Source: Mycobacterium sp.
GTDB lineage: Bacteria; Actinomycetota; Actinomycetes; Mycobacteriales; Mycobacteriaceae
DNA length: 33,328 nucleotides
NCBI GenBank assembly: GCA_025966225.1
Contig: JAOPVI010000050.1
Span: 1 to 33,328, forward strand
Reading direction: 5' to 3'
Shown here: positions 1-7,525 of the stretch, one piece after another
How the letters are laid out: each line of letters begins with the position of its first letter
How positions within the stretch are numbered: the first letter of the stretch is position 1
The notes under the pieces: model-generated
The model's database searches: none
Seen by the model: only the letters and a program-made list of their open reading frames with translations
Told to the model about the DNA's origin: nothing
Made by a program: the position numbers and the translations under genes

Positions 1-442
1 GTTCTCCCAACCCACCGACGACCTGCCCACCGCCGACGGCACCGGCAGCATGCACGACCTGCTGATGAGCAACTTCTTCGCGCAGACACAGGTGCTGGCG
101 TTCGGCAAGACGGCAGAGGAGATCGCCGCCGAGGGCACCCCCGCCGACGTCGTCCCCCACAAGGTGATGCCCGGAAACCGGCCCACCACTTCGATTTTGG
201 CGACCAAGTTGACCCCGTCCGTGGTGGGCCAGTTGATCGCGCTCTACGAGCACCAGGTGTTCACCGAAGGCGTCATCTGGGGCATCGACTCGTTCGACCA
301 GTGGGGCGTCGAGTTGGGCAAGACCCAGGCCAAGGCCCTGCTACCGGTGATCACCTCAGACGCGTCTCCAGCCGAGCAGACTGACAGTTCGACCGACGCC
401 CTGGTACGCCACTACCGCACGGAGCGCGGTCGATCAGCCTGA
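1..442 (+). CDS. pgi: Glucose-6-phosphate isomerase, C-terminal part (truncated by window edge)
   Basis: This is the last ~146 codons of phosphoglucose isomerase, the cytoplasmic enzyme that interconverts glucose-6-phosphate and fructose-6-phosphate. The frame is open from base 2. Recognisable family blocks are [20 protein letters not shown] near the start, the HKVMPGNRP segment, and the C-terminal stretch with [16 protein letters not shown] and [17 protein letters not shown] [14 protein letters not shown], which is the PGI signature region. The start lies outside the window. The gene ends at a TGA at 440-442 and is followed at once by a large inverted repeat shared with the convergent monooxygenase gene. 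The C-terminal tail after LLPVI is the usual variable actinobacterial extension. Identification is secure. Confidence 0.95.
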   Translation, partial: FSQPTDDLPTADGTGSMHDLLMSNFFAQTQVLAFGKTAEEIAAEGTPADVVPHKVMPGNRPTTSILATKLTPSVVGQLIALYEHQVFTEGVIWGIDSFDQWGVELGKTQAKALLPVITSDASPAEQTDSSTDALVRHYRTERGRSA

Positions 443-509
443 CCCCGCGCGATTTGTGCACGCGTAACCGCGCTTTCAGCGCGGGTAAACGTTCACAAAT
501 CACGCTGGG
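443..509. terminator. Large imperfect cruciform between convergent pgi and LLM gene, probable bidirectional terminator
   Basis: Almost the whole intergenic space folds on itself. The outer arms are CCC/GGG (443-445 with 507-509) and GCG/CGC (447-449 with 503-505). The middle arms are GATTTGTG (451-458) with CACAAATC (494-501), and ACG (460-462) with CGT (490-492). The inner stem is CCGCGCT (468-474) with AGCGCGG (478-484) around a TTC loop. Mismatches are single bases plus one symmetric 5x5 internal loop. It starts directly after the pgi stop and ends 4 bases before the stop of the opposing gene. There is no T tract, which fits mycobacterial terminators. It may be one copy of a dispersed palindromic element. 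Confidence 0.7.
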
Positions 510-513
510 GAGG

Positions 514-1812
514 TCAGAATTCGCGAAGGTGATCGCGCAGCATCGTGGTGGTGTATTCCGGCCGCGTGAGGCCCCGCCTCTGTAGTTCCGGGACGAGGCC
601 GTCGGTGATCTCGGTGACGTAGCGGCGGTTGAGCCGCATCACCGGACTGGTGATGAGGAACCCGTCGCCGCCGACCTGCTCCATCACGTCGGCCATCTCG
701 TCGGCGACCTCGGCGGGGGTGCCGACGAACGGGATGTTGCTGGAAAACCCGCTGCCAGTGACCAATTCGCGCAGCGTCTTGTCCTTGCCGCCGGCCAGGA
801 AGCTCGCCAGCGCGCCGCGTTCGCCGTTGGTCCAGAGCTCGGGCAGCGGTTCGTCGAGCTCGAACTGGGCGAAGTCGATCTCGGTGATCGACGAGATCTC
901 GGCCAGCATGAATTCGACGTACGCGGGGTCGGTGAACCACCGCTCGCGCTTGGCCAACGCCTCCTCGTGCGTGTCGGCGACGATCGGCGACACGAGATAC
1001 AGCACCTTGCAGTGCGCGGGGTCGCGGCCGATGGCCGCCATCCTGGCGTGAATGTCGTCGCGGTACTCCTTCATTGCGGCGACGTCGTTGGCGGGCGTGA
1101 CGATGGTGTCCGCATATTGCGCGGCCAGCGCGCGTCCCGGCGGCGACGCACCCGCTTGCGCGATCGTCGGGCGGTACTGCGGGGAGGGCGCGGTGTTGAG
1201 CGGACCGCGGGACTTGAAGTACTTGCCCTCGAAGTCGACGGTGTGGACCTTCTTGAAGTTGGCGTAGGTCCCCGTCATCTGGTCGCGCTCGACCGCGTCG
1301 GGCTCCCACGACTCCCACAGCTGGGTGACGAGGTCCAGGTACTCGGCGGCTCGGACGTAGCGCTCGTCGTGCTCCCATAGCTTGTCCAGCCCGAAGTTCT
1401 GAGCCGAGCGATCCTCGGCCGAGGTCACCACGTTCCAACCGAACCGACCCCGCGCGATGTGGTCGATGGTGCTGGCGAGCCTGGCGAGTAGGAAGGGTGG
1501 GTAGAAGCTCGTCGACATCGTCGGAACGACACCCAGCCGCGTGGTCGCGTTGGCCATCAGCACGGCGAGCGGAACCGGGTCGTGCTTCGGATTCACGCCG
1601 GTCTTGAGGTCGTACTCCATCGTGCCGCCGTAGGCCGTCGACACCATGAGCTTGTCCTCGATCAGCACGTAGTCGAACTTGGCGCGCTCGAGATCGCGGG
1701 CGACCTCGACGTAGAAGTCGCCGGTGAAGTCACGGCCACCGTCGCCCCACGTCCCGTTCCACTCGTCGGCGACGAAGTTGAGGAACCAACCCAGATGAAA
1801 CATTCGAGCCAT
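514..1812 (-). CDS. LLM-class flavin-dependent monooxygenase (NtaA/SnaA/DszA/SoxA type)
   Basis: A 432-residue protein of the bacterial luciferase-like fold. It belongs to the nitrilotriacetate monooxygenase component A / DszA branch, two-component FMNH2-dependent oxygenases. N-terminal MFHLGWFLN, the GRFGWNVVTSAEDRSAQNFG block (residues ~143-162), the HDERYVRAAEYLDLVTQLWESW block, and YRPTIAQAGASPPGR near residue 210 are typical of this branch. Length is normal. The substrate cannot be read from sequence; relatives act on chelators, sulfones or alkyl sulfur compounds. No flavin reductase partner lies nearby. It is 97 bp downstream of an SDR on the same strand. The start MARMFHLGW was taken; the second Met three codons in is an equal alternative because no clear ribosome site distinguishes them. 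Confidence 0.85.
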   Translation of the reverse strand: MARMFHLGWFLNFVADEWNGTWGDGGRDFTGDFYVEVARDLERAKFDYVLIEDKLMVSTAYGGTMEYDLKTGVNPKHDPVPLAVLMANATTRLGVVPTMSTSFYPPFLLARLASTIDHIARGRFGWNVVTSAEDRSAQNFGLDKLWEHDERYVRAAEYLDLVTQLWESWEPDAVERDQMTGTYANFKKVHTVDFEGKYFKSRGPLNTAPSPQYRPTIAQAGASPPGRALAAQYADTIVTPANDVAAMKEYRDDIHARMAAIGRDPAHCKVLYLVSPIVADTHEEALAKRERWFTDPAYVEFMLAEISSITEIDFAQFELDEPLPELWTNGERGALASFLAGGKDKTLRELVTGSGFSSNIPFVGTPAEVADEMADVMEQVGGDGFLITSPVMRLNRRYVTEITDGLVPELQRRGLTRPEYTTTMLRDHLREF

Positions 1813-1909
1813 GGGGACAAGCCAAGCGGGATTGTGTTTCCCAACGATGTCGTGGCGATTTCGGCGCGGAAACCCCCGTCAGCGACGATGAGCGCACCGA
1901 AAATCGCAG

Positions 1910-2659
1910 TTAGGCGAAGTACTTGGTGAACCGCGGCGGTAGTACCTTCATCAACTCGACCAACGGCCACCACGGCCAACCGGGTACGACGGCGCGACCC
2001 TTCTCCTTCTCGATCGCGTCGACCATGGCCTTGACGCCGGTCTCGTTGTCCACCATCAACATCGTGGTGCTCGACTTCGCCGTCATCTCCGACTCGATGT
2101 AGCCGGGTTCGAGCACCGTGATCTTGATGGGACCGGACGGGTACTCCGCGCGCAGCGACTCGCCAAGCGACGTCACGCCCGCCTTGCTGGCCGCGTACGC
2201 GGCCTTGACCCCGGGCACGCCCTTGTTGCCGAGCACCGAGGACACCAGCACCAGGTGACCCTCGCCCGACTTCTTGAACATCTCCAGCGCGGTCTCGATC
2301 TGCACCAGCGCCGCGACGAGGTTGGTCTCGATGGTGGCCTTGTTGGCCCAGAGCTTGCCGCCGCCCAGCTGGTAGCCCTTGCCGATGCCCGCGTTGACGA
2401 TGACGCAGTCGATGCCGCCGAGCTCGTCGCTGAGCTCGGCGAACACCTTCGGCACGGCTTCGTGGTCGTTGACGTCGAGGGCCGCGACGGCGACGGTGAT
2501 GCTGGGATGCTTCGCGGTGAGTTCGGTCTCGAGTTCCTCGAGGTTGTCGGTCCGGCGGGCACACAGCGCGAGGTCACGGCCCTTGGCGGCGAACTGGCGG
2601 GCCATACCGGCACCCAGCCCTGAGCTTGCACCGGTGATGAGGATCTTCTGCCGAGTCAT
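1910..2659 (-). CDS. Short-chain dehydrogenase/reductase (classical SDR)
   Basis: A 249-residue NAD(P)H-dependent oxidoreductase with a Rossmann fold. The cofactor motif TGASSGLG is at residues 9-16, the NAG motif lies in IVNAGIGKGYQ near residue 88, the catalytic Ser is in VLVSSVLG and the catalytic YxxxK is YAASK. The following PGYIESEM is the usual substrate-loop start. The C-terminus PPRFTKYFA resembles mycobacterial SDRs such as Rv0945, from memory. The ATG at 2659 was chosen over a longer open frame because it gives the normal MTRQKILITGASSG start. A -10 box TATTCT (2666-2671, minus strand) with TTGACG upstream puts the transcript start on this ATG, suggesting a leaderless mRNA. Substrate unknown. 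Confidence 0.85.
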   Translation of the reverse strand: MTRQKILITGASSGLGAGMARQFAAKGRDLALCARRTDNLEELETELTAKHPSITVAVAALDVNDHEAVPKVFAELSDELGGIDCVIVNAGIGKGYQLGGGKLWANKATIETNLVAALVQIETALEMFKKSGEGHLVLVSSVLGNKGVPGVKAAYAASKAGVTSLGESLRAEYPSGPIKITVLEPGYIESEMTAKSSTTMLMVDNETGVKAMVDAIEKEKGRAVVPGWPWWPLVELMKVLPPRFTKYFA

Positions 2660-2665
2660 CCGAGC

Positions 2666-2692
2666 AGAATAGCCAAACTCCAAAGACGTCAA
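2666..2692 (-). promoter_or_regulatory. Predicted promoter of the SDR gene, leaderless
   Basis: On the minus strand TTGACG (2687-2692) is followed after 15 bases by TATTCT (2666-2671). Six bases separate the -10 box from the ATG at 2659, so transcription would begin at or next to the start codon. The spacer is shorter than the usual 16-19, so the -35 assignment is weaker than the -10. Confidence 0.45.
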
Positions 2693-2728
2693 GAAACGAC
2701 GGTGCATCGGGTGGAGCATCATGGACCC

Positions 2729-3292
2729 GTGAGACGAGCCTTCCCGTTCTTCGTCGGAACCCTGTTGGTCGGGCTGGTCACCGGTGCGCCCTCCGCGCAC
2801 GCCGACGAGCCCAGCCCGCTGTACACCCTGGTGGACGCCGCCGCCGCGCGGTTGCAGACCGCCGACCCGGTGGCCGCGTTCAAGTGGGTCAAGGGCGGTC
2901 CGATCGACGATCCCCCACGCGTGCGGCAGGTGCTGGCCGCCGTCGCCACCGATGCGAAGGGGCACGGGATCGACCCGGGACCCGTGCGCGCGGCGTTCGA
3001 GGACCAGATCCGCGCGACCGAGGGAATCGAGTACGCCCGCTTCGGACAGTGGAAGCTCGACCCCGGCGCGGTGCCGACGACGGCGCCCGACCTGTCGGCG
3101 TCGCGCGCCGCCATCGACGGGTACAACCACGCGATCGTGGGTGAGCTTGCCCTGCAACAGAATTCACTGCACGGCCCTGATTGCGTGATTGCGCTCCAGC
3201 AGGCCAAGTCGGCCGTCATCACCGATCGGTCGCTCGATCCGCTCTATCAGCAGGCGCTCACGCTGGCGACCAGTTCCTATTGCGGTCCGTAA
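2729..3292 (+). CDS. Secreted chorismate mutase, AroQ-gamma type
   Basis: A 187-residue exported chorismate mutase, converting chorismate to prephenate outside the cytoplasm. It closely resembles the M. tuberculosis secreted enzyme (Rv1885c) as I remember it. Matching blocks are LVDAAAARLQTADPVAAFKW, FEDQIRATEGIEYARFGQWK, PDLSASRAAIDGYN and the C-terminal SLDPLYQQALTLATSSYC. Arg, Lys and Glu residues in those helices form the active site in the family. With the GTG at 2729 the protein starts VRRAFPFFVGTLLVGLVTGAPSAHA, a clean signal peptide cleaved after AHA; upstream in-frame GTGs at 2702 and 2711 would put acidic and His residues ahead of it. Cysteines near the C-terminus (CVIAL and YCGP) likely form the family disulfide. 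Its stop abuts the convergent glycosylase stop with no gap. Confidence 0.85.
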   Translation: MRRAFPFFVGTLLVGLVTGAPSAHADEPSPLYTLVDAAAARLQTADPVAAFKWVKGGPIDDPPRVRQVLAAVATDAKGHGIDPGPVRAAFEDQIRATEGIEYARFGQWKLDPGAVPTTAPDLSASRAAIDGYNHAIVGELALQQNSLHGPDCVIALQQAKSAVITDRSLDPLYQQALTLATSSYCGP

Positions 3293-4216
3293 TTACTTGA
3301 GCAGCTTGGACATCCGTCGGTCGGCCAGCACCCTGCCGCCCGTCTGACACGTCGCGCAGTACTGAAACGACTTGTCGGCGAAGGACACCTCCCGCACGGT
3401 GTCCCCGCAGACCGGGCACGGTAGTCCGGTGCGGGCATGCACCCGTAGCCCAGAGCGCTTCTCCCCCTTGAGCATGGCGGCGCCCTGACCAACCGATCGC
3501 GTCACCGCATCGGTCAGCACCGAGATCATGGCGTCGTGCAGGTGGGCGAGTTGAGCGTCGGTGAGCTTGCCCGCCGTGGCGAACGGCGAGAGCTTGGCGA
3601 CGTGAAGGATCTCGTCGCTGTAGGCGTTGCCGATGCCCGCGATGACCTTCTGGTCGGTGATGACGGTCTTGATGCGGCCGCCGTTGCCCTTCAACGCGGC
3701 GGCCAGCCCATCGGGATCCAGCGCCAACGCGTCGGGACCGAGCGCGGCAATCTGCGGCACCTTCATCGGATCGTCGACCAGCCAGACCGCCAGCCGCTTC
3801 TGGGTGCCCGCCTCGGTGAGGTCGAAACCCGGAGCCGCCCCGGCGGCGACATCGGACCCCGGAGCCGCCCCGGCGGCGACATCGGACCCCGGTGCCTCGC
3901 CTGGGGTTCCGAGATGGACTCGCAGGGCGATGGGGCCCTTTCCCGGTTTGAGCGGGGCCGCAGCCAGCTTGTCGGACCAACGCAGCCACCCCGCCCGGGA
4001 AAGGTGGGTGATGAGGTGCAACTCGCCGACCTGGAGCCCGAGGTACTTCGCCCAGCGGTTGGCACCGGTGACGGTCTGCCCGTACAACGCGGTGACGGGC
4101 GGGTCGAAGGTCTTGAGCACCGAGAAGGCCGAGACGTCGACCCGTCCGACCGGCAGGCCCACCGCGTGCCGACGAAGGTGGTCGGCCAACGCTTCTACCT
4201 CGGGTAGTTCTGGCAT
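3293..4216 (-). CDS. Fpg/Nei-family DNA glycosylase
   Basis: A 307-residue base-excision repair glycosylase/AP lyase acting on oxidised bases. N-terminal MPELPEVEAL supplies the catalytic Pro and Glu after Met removal. The hairpin Lys is in NRWAKYLGL (K57). The helix-two-turn-helix block IAGIGNAYSDEIL is at ~192-204. The zinc finger uses C267, C270, C287 and C290 and ends QTGGRVLADRR. The start at 4216 is fixed by the obligatory MPELPEVE. Residues ~109-128 are a tandem duplication of a 10-residue Ala/Gly/Pro unit (DNA 3831-3890) in a loop between strands, making the protein longer than usual relatives. M. tuberculosis has a short homologue, Rv0944, at the matching locus (from memory). Whether it is Fpg-like or Nei-like in specificity is not decided here. 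Confidence 0.85.
   Translation of the reverse strand: MPELPEVEALADHLRRHAVGLPVGRVDVSAFSVLKTFDPPVTALYGQTVTGANRWAKYLGLQVGELHLITHLSRAGWLRWSDKLAAAPLKPGKGPIALRVHLGTPGEAPGSDVAAGAAPGSDVAAGAAPGFDLTEAGTQKRLAVWLVDDPMKVPQIAALGPDALALDPDGLAAALKGNGGRIKTVITDQKVIAGIGNAYSDEILHVAKLSPFATAGKLTDAQLAHLHDAMISVLTDAVTRSVGQGAAMLKGEKRSGLRVHARTGLPCPVCGDTVREVSFADKSFQYCATCQTGGRVLADRRMSKLLK
3831..3890. repeat. 30-bp perfect tandem duplication inside the glycosylase gene
   Basis: Two identical 30-base units lie head to tail at 3831-3860 and 3861-3890, each beginning GGAGCCGCCCCGGCGGCGAC on the plus strand. They encode a 10-residue Ala/Gly/Pro/Asp unit in frame on the minus strand. A degenerate third partial copy (GGTGCC...) follows. 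The exact identity points to recent slippage. Confidence 0.9.
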
Positions 4217-4304
4217 ACGTCCAGTCTGCCGACCCGAGAAGGCACGTGTCCACAACTAAGCGGAGAGCAGCACTCCGGTTAGTGATAGAGGGGGTAAACG
4301 GAGG

Positions 4305-4379
4305 ACGGCGGTAGACGCCGCGGGCAACGTCTACGTCTCCGACCAAGACAAGCAACAGGTCGTAAGTTGGCGGCTGACT
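4305..4379 (+). pseudogene. Remnant of an NHL-repeat (beta-propeller) protein
   Basis: In the gap between the glycosylase start and the Mo-subunit stop, the plus strand encodes TAVDAAGNVYVSDQ, followed by DKQQVVSWRLT. This matches one blade of an NHL propeller, the type found in the sensor domain of mycobacterial PknD and in related secreted proteins (V-A-V-D-x-x-G-N-V-Y-V-x-D). No start, no second blade and no natural C-terminus are present, and the match stops where the neighbouring gene ends. I read it as debris from a lost gene. A chance match cannot be excluded at this length. Confidence 0.45.
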
Positions 4380-6546
4380 AAAGCAACTGCTCCAGCCGAA
4401 TCGGTAAGTCCGTCACGCGCTTGCCGGTCGCGTTGAACACGGCGTTGGCGATGGCCGCTGGCACTCCGACGATGACGATCTCGCCGAGGCCCTTGACTCC
4501 GATGGGGTCGGCGATGGTGTCCGCTGCGGGGAGGAACGCCGCATCGAGGGCAGGAACGTCGGCGTTCACCGGCACGAGATAGTCGGACATGTTGGCGTTG
4601 ACGATCCGCCCGTCGCGGTGATCGAGCTCGGTGCCCTCGAGCAGCGCCATCCCGACGCCGCCGACCATGCCGCCAATCGCCTGACTGTGCGCCAGTTTCG
4701 GGTTCACGATCCGGCCGGCGTCGTAGCACGCGTAGACGCGGCGGACCCGCACGAAGCCCAGCGCATTGTCGACCGCCACCTCGGCGAATACCGCGCCGTA
4801 GGCGTACATCGAGAACCGCTTGTCGGCATCGTCGGGCGTGTACGTCTGGTGCGAGTCCAGGGTCGGCCAGCCGCGCCTGCGCAGCAGCTCCTGGTAGGTC
4901 TCCCCGCGGCCCGGATCCGCGATGAAGGACATGCGGCCGTCGACCACGGTGACGTCTTGGGGCGCAACGCCGTTCAGCGGAGAGCCAGGGTCCGTGACGG
5001 CCAAGCGAACAGCCCTGTCGCGCAACATGTTGCCCGCGACGAAGACCGCAGACCCGACGCTGGCCATCGTCCGCGATCCGGAGTGTGACGGGGCATTCGG
5101 GTACAGACTGTCGCCGAGCGCGAACCGGACGCGCCCCATGGGCAACCCGAGTGCATCGGCGGCGACCTGGGTCATCGACGTGTAGGTCCCTGGACCCATG
5201 TCGCTGGTGGCGGTCTGCACGTCGACGCTGCCGTCGGCGTTCATCCGCGCCAGTGCGTCCGACGGGCTGCGGGAGGTGTGATAGCCGGCGGCGGCCACGC
5301 CCATCCCGATCAGCCGGTCGCCGTCGCGCATGGAACGCGGCTGCGGGTTGCGTCGGGCCCACCCGAAGGTCTCGGCACCGGCGCGCAGGCATTCAGTCAG
5401 CCGTCGAGTCGAGAACGGCAGGCCATCCGTCTGGTCGTGGTCGGGTTCGTTGCGTAGCCGAAGCTCGATGGGGTCCAAGCCAAGTCGATGCGCCAGGTCG
5501 TCCATCGCCGATTCGAGCGCGAACGTTCCCGTGGTCGCCCCCGGCCCACGCATGGAGGTCGGCAGGTTCACGTCCAGTGGGACGACCCGGTAGGTGGACC
5601 GCATGTTCGGACTGGTGTACATGAACTTTGGCGACGCGGTCAGGCCGTCTTCGTAGGTCGCGTAACGGGCTGTCTCGGTGCGGCCTTCGTGCACGATCAC
5701 ACTGATCCGGCCAGTGCGGTCGGCACCGATGGCCAACCGTTGCCTACTGGTGGGCCGGTAGCCGACTCCGCTGTAGACCTGCTTGCGCGTCAACACCAGC
5801 TTGACCGGCTGCCGCATTTGCCGGGCCGCGAAGGACGCCAGCAGCTGATGCGGCCACGTCCGGCCCGCACTACCGAACGCGCCGCCGACGAAGGGGGAGA
5901 TCACCCGCACGTTGTGGACGGGCACGCCGTGGGCATTCGCGTGGGCCTCCTGGGCCGAAACGATGGACTGCACCTTGTCCCACACCGTCAGCTGGTCGCC
6001 GTCCCAGCGCGCGACGGTGGAGGGCAGCTCGATCGGATTGTGGTTGTTGCGTGCGATGCCGTAGCGGCTGTCGCTCACGACGGCGGCCCCGCGCAACGCG
6101 GTCTCCGGATCGCCGCGGGAGTAGTCGAGCTGATTGTGGGCGGGTTGCGAGACCGCCTGCGGCGCATCGATGTCCGTCAGCTGTGCACTCGGCTGGTAGG
6201 ACACCCGGACCAATGCGGCACCGTGTACGGCGGCCTCCAACGTCTTGGCCACCACCACGGCGACCGGCTGCCCGAAGAACGCGACCCGCCTGATGTCGTA
6301 GGGAAGTTCCACGCCGCTGAAGTTGGTGAGGATGCGCAGCACGTCCGGATGCCTTGCCGCAGTACCGGAGTCGATGCGGGCGACCGTGCCCGAAGCGACG
6401 GTGCTGCAGACCAGGACGGCGTGCAGGAAGTCGGGCACCGGGTTGTCGGCGGCATACCGGGCTGCGCCCGTGACCTTGAGCCGACCGTCGACGCGCGTCA
6501 GCGGCGCACCGACGGTCGGGGTGGCGGCCCGCAGCGGGTACGTCAC
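4378..6546 (-). CDS. paoC: Aldehyde oxidoreductase, molybdopterin-binding subunit (PaoC-like)
   Basis: A 722-residue xanthine-oxidase-family catalytic subunit that binds the Mo cofactor. It begins with VGAPLTRVDGRLKVTGAARY, the family N-terminal block. It continues with GGAFGSAGRTWPHQLLA (Mo-binding loop), TSMRGPGATTGTFALESAMD (cofactor contact) and the C-terminal GVKGLGEI, whose Glu (residue 689) is the catalytic base; the PaoC equivalent is at almost the same position. Length matches E. coli PaoC. With the FAD and Fe-S subunits upstream it should form a periplasmic heterotrimer oxidising aldehydes. The GTG at 6546 overlaps the upstream stop as GTGA, so translation is coupled; a longer upstream frame is antisense noise within the FAD gene. 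The Mo-insertion chaperone (PaoD/XdhC type) is not in the window. The true substrate is unknown. Confidence 0.85.
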   Translation of the reverse strand: MTYPLRAATPTVGAPLTRVDGRLKVTGAARYAADNPVPDFLHAVLVCSTVASGTVARIDSGTAARHPDVLRILTNFSGVELPYDIRRVAFFGQPVAVVVAKTLEAAVHGAALVRVSYQPSAQLTDIDAPQAVSQPAHNQLDYSRGDPETALRGAAVVSDSRYGIARNNHNPIELPSTVARWDGDQLTVWDKVQSIVSAQEAHANAHGVPVHNVRVISPFVGGAFGSAGRTWPHQLLASFAARQMRQPVKLVLTRKQVYSGVGYRPTSRQRLAIGADRTGRISVIVHEGRTETARYATYEDGLTASPKFMYTSPNMRSTYRVVPLDVNLPTSMRGPGATTGTFALESAMDDLAHRLGLDPIELRLRNEPDHDQTDGLPFSTRRLTECLRAGAETFGWARRNPQPRSMRDGDRLIGMGVAAAGYHTSRSPSDALARMNADGSVDVQTATSDMGPGTYTSMTQVAADALGLPMGRVRFALGDSLYPNAPSHSGSRTMASVGSAVFVAGNMLRDRAVRLAVTDPGSPLNGVAPQDVTVVDGRMSFIADPGRGETYQELLRRRGWPTLDSHQTYTPDDADKRFSMYAYGAVFAEVAVDNALGFVRVRRVYACYDAGRIVNPKLAHSQAIGGMVGGVGMALLEGTELDHRDGRIVNANMSDYLVPVNADVPALDAAFLPAADTIADPIGVKGLGEIVIVGVPAAIANAVFNATGKRVTDLPIRLEQLL

Positions 6547-7520
6547 GGCAGCGCCGCCACGGTGGCGAGTTGGCGCGCTACGACGCGTCGTACCAGTTCG
6601 ATCTTGAAGCCGTTGTCGGACAACGGCTTGGCGCCATCGGCGGCTCGCGCTGCGGCCGCGTGCCAGAGTTCCGGCGTGGCCGCGCGCCCGACCAGCGCCC
6701 GTTCCACCTCGGGCAGTCGCCACGGCACGGTGGCCACCCCGCCAACGGCGACGCGTGCGGCCCGCACCATCCCGCCGGTGATGTCGAGGGCCACCGCGGC
6801 TGAGGTCAACGCGAATTCGTACGACTGCCGGTCCCGGACCTTCAGGTAGCCGGAGCGGCGCAGCTCGGGCCCGGTCGGCACCTCGACTCCGACGATGAGC
6901 TCACCGGGCCGCAGCTCGTTTTCGCGGTCCGGTGTCTGGCCGGGTAGGCGGAAGAACCGGGCGACGGGAATCCGCCTGTCGCCCGCCGAGTCACGCGTCA
7001 GCACGATCGCGTCGAGCGCGACGAGCGCCACCGCCAGATCCGACGGGTGAGTGGCGACGCACTGGTCACTCGTACCGAGGATGGCGTGAGTGCGATTCAG
7101 ACCGCCCAGCGCAGAACACCCCGTGCCCGGCGCTCGGCGGTTGCAGTTCGCCGATACGTCACGGAAGTAGAGGCAACGCGGACGTTGCATCAGGTTGCCC
7201 CCGATGGAGGCCATGTTTCTCAGCTGAGCCGATGCGCTGAGCTCCAGTGCCTGGGCAATGACCGGGAATTCGCGCCGCACCCGGGCGTCGGCGGCGAGGT
7301 CCGACATGCGGACCAACGAGCCGACCCGCAAGGCGCCGCCGTCGAGGTCGATGGTGCGGTAGGGCAGAGCGTTGATGTCGACCACCGCATCCGGGCGCTC
7401 CACTGTCTCGCGCATGAGGTCGACGAGCGTGGTGCCGCCCGCGATGTAGCGGGCTCCCGATCGCGCCGCGAGGAGCGCCGACTTCTCGTCGACGGCGCGG
7501 ACAAACGTGAACGGAAACAC
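6543..7520 (-). CDS. paoB: Aldehyde oxidoreductase, FAD-binding subunit with 4Fe-4S insertion (PaoB-like)
   Basis: A 325-residue CO-dehydrogenase/xanthine-dehydrogenase medium subunit that passes electrons through FAD. FAD-contact motifs are AGGTTLVDLM (27-36) and ASIGGNL (104-110). Between them and the central domain is the extra cysteine-rich loop known from PaoB: C116 (RPRCLYFRD), C126 (NCNRR), C135 (GTGCSALGG) and C154 (TSDQCVATHPSD). In E. coli PaoB the equivalent cysteines hold a [4Fe-4S] cluster that ordinary xanthine dehydrogenases lack. The start GTG at 7520 gives the family opening FPFTFVRA. It lies 5 bp after the Fe-S subunit stop and overlaps the Mo subunit by 4 bp, so all three are one operon. 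Confidence 0.87.
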   Translation of the reverse strand: MFPFTFVRAVDEKSALLAARSGARYIAGGTTLVDLMRETVERPDAVVDINALPYRTIDLDGGALRVGSLVRMSDLAADARVRREFPVIAQALELSASAQLRNMASIGGNLMQRPRCLYFRDVSANCNRRAPGTGCSALGGLNRTHAILGTSDQCVATHPSDLAVALVALDAIVLTRDSAGDRRIPVARFFRLPGQTPDRENELRPGELIVGVEVPTGPELRRSGYLKVRDRQSYEFALTSAAVALDITGGMVRAARVAVGGVATVPWRLPEVERALVGRAATPELWHAAAARAADGAKPLSDNGFKIELVRRVVARQLATVAALP

Positions 7521-7525
7521 CGAGC

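Noticed and set aside
2702..2728. Longer N-terminus for the chorismate mutase
   Set aside because: Starting at 2702 or 2711 places charged residues before the signal peptide; the GTG at 2729 gives a clean signal.
5488..6849. Long plus-strand open frame opposite the Mo and FAD subunits
   Set aside because: Composition is Arg/Gly/Val-rich with no domain; it is the antisense shadow expected in high-GC DNA.
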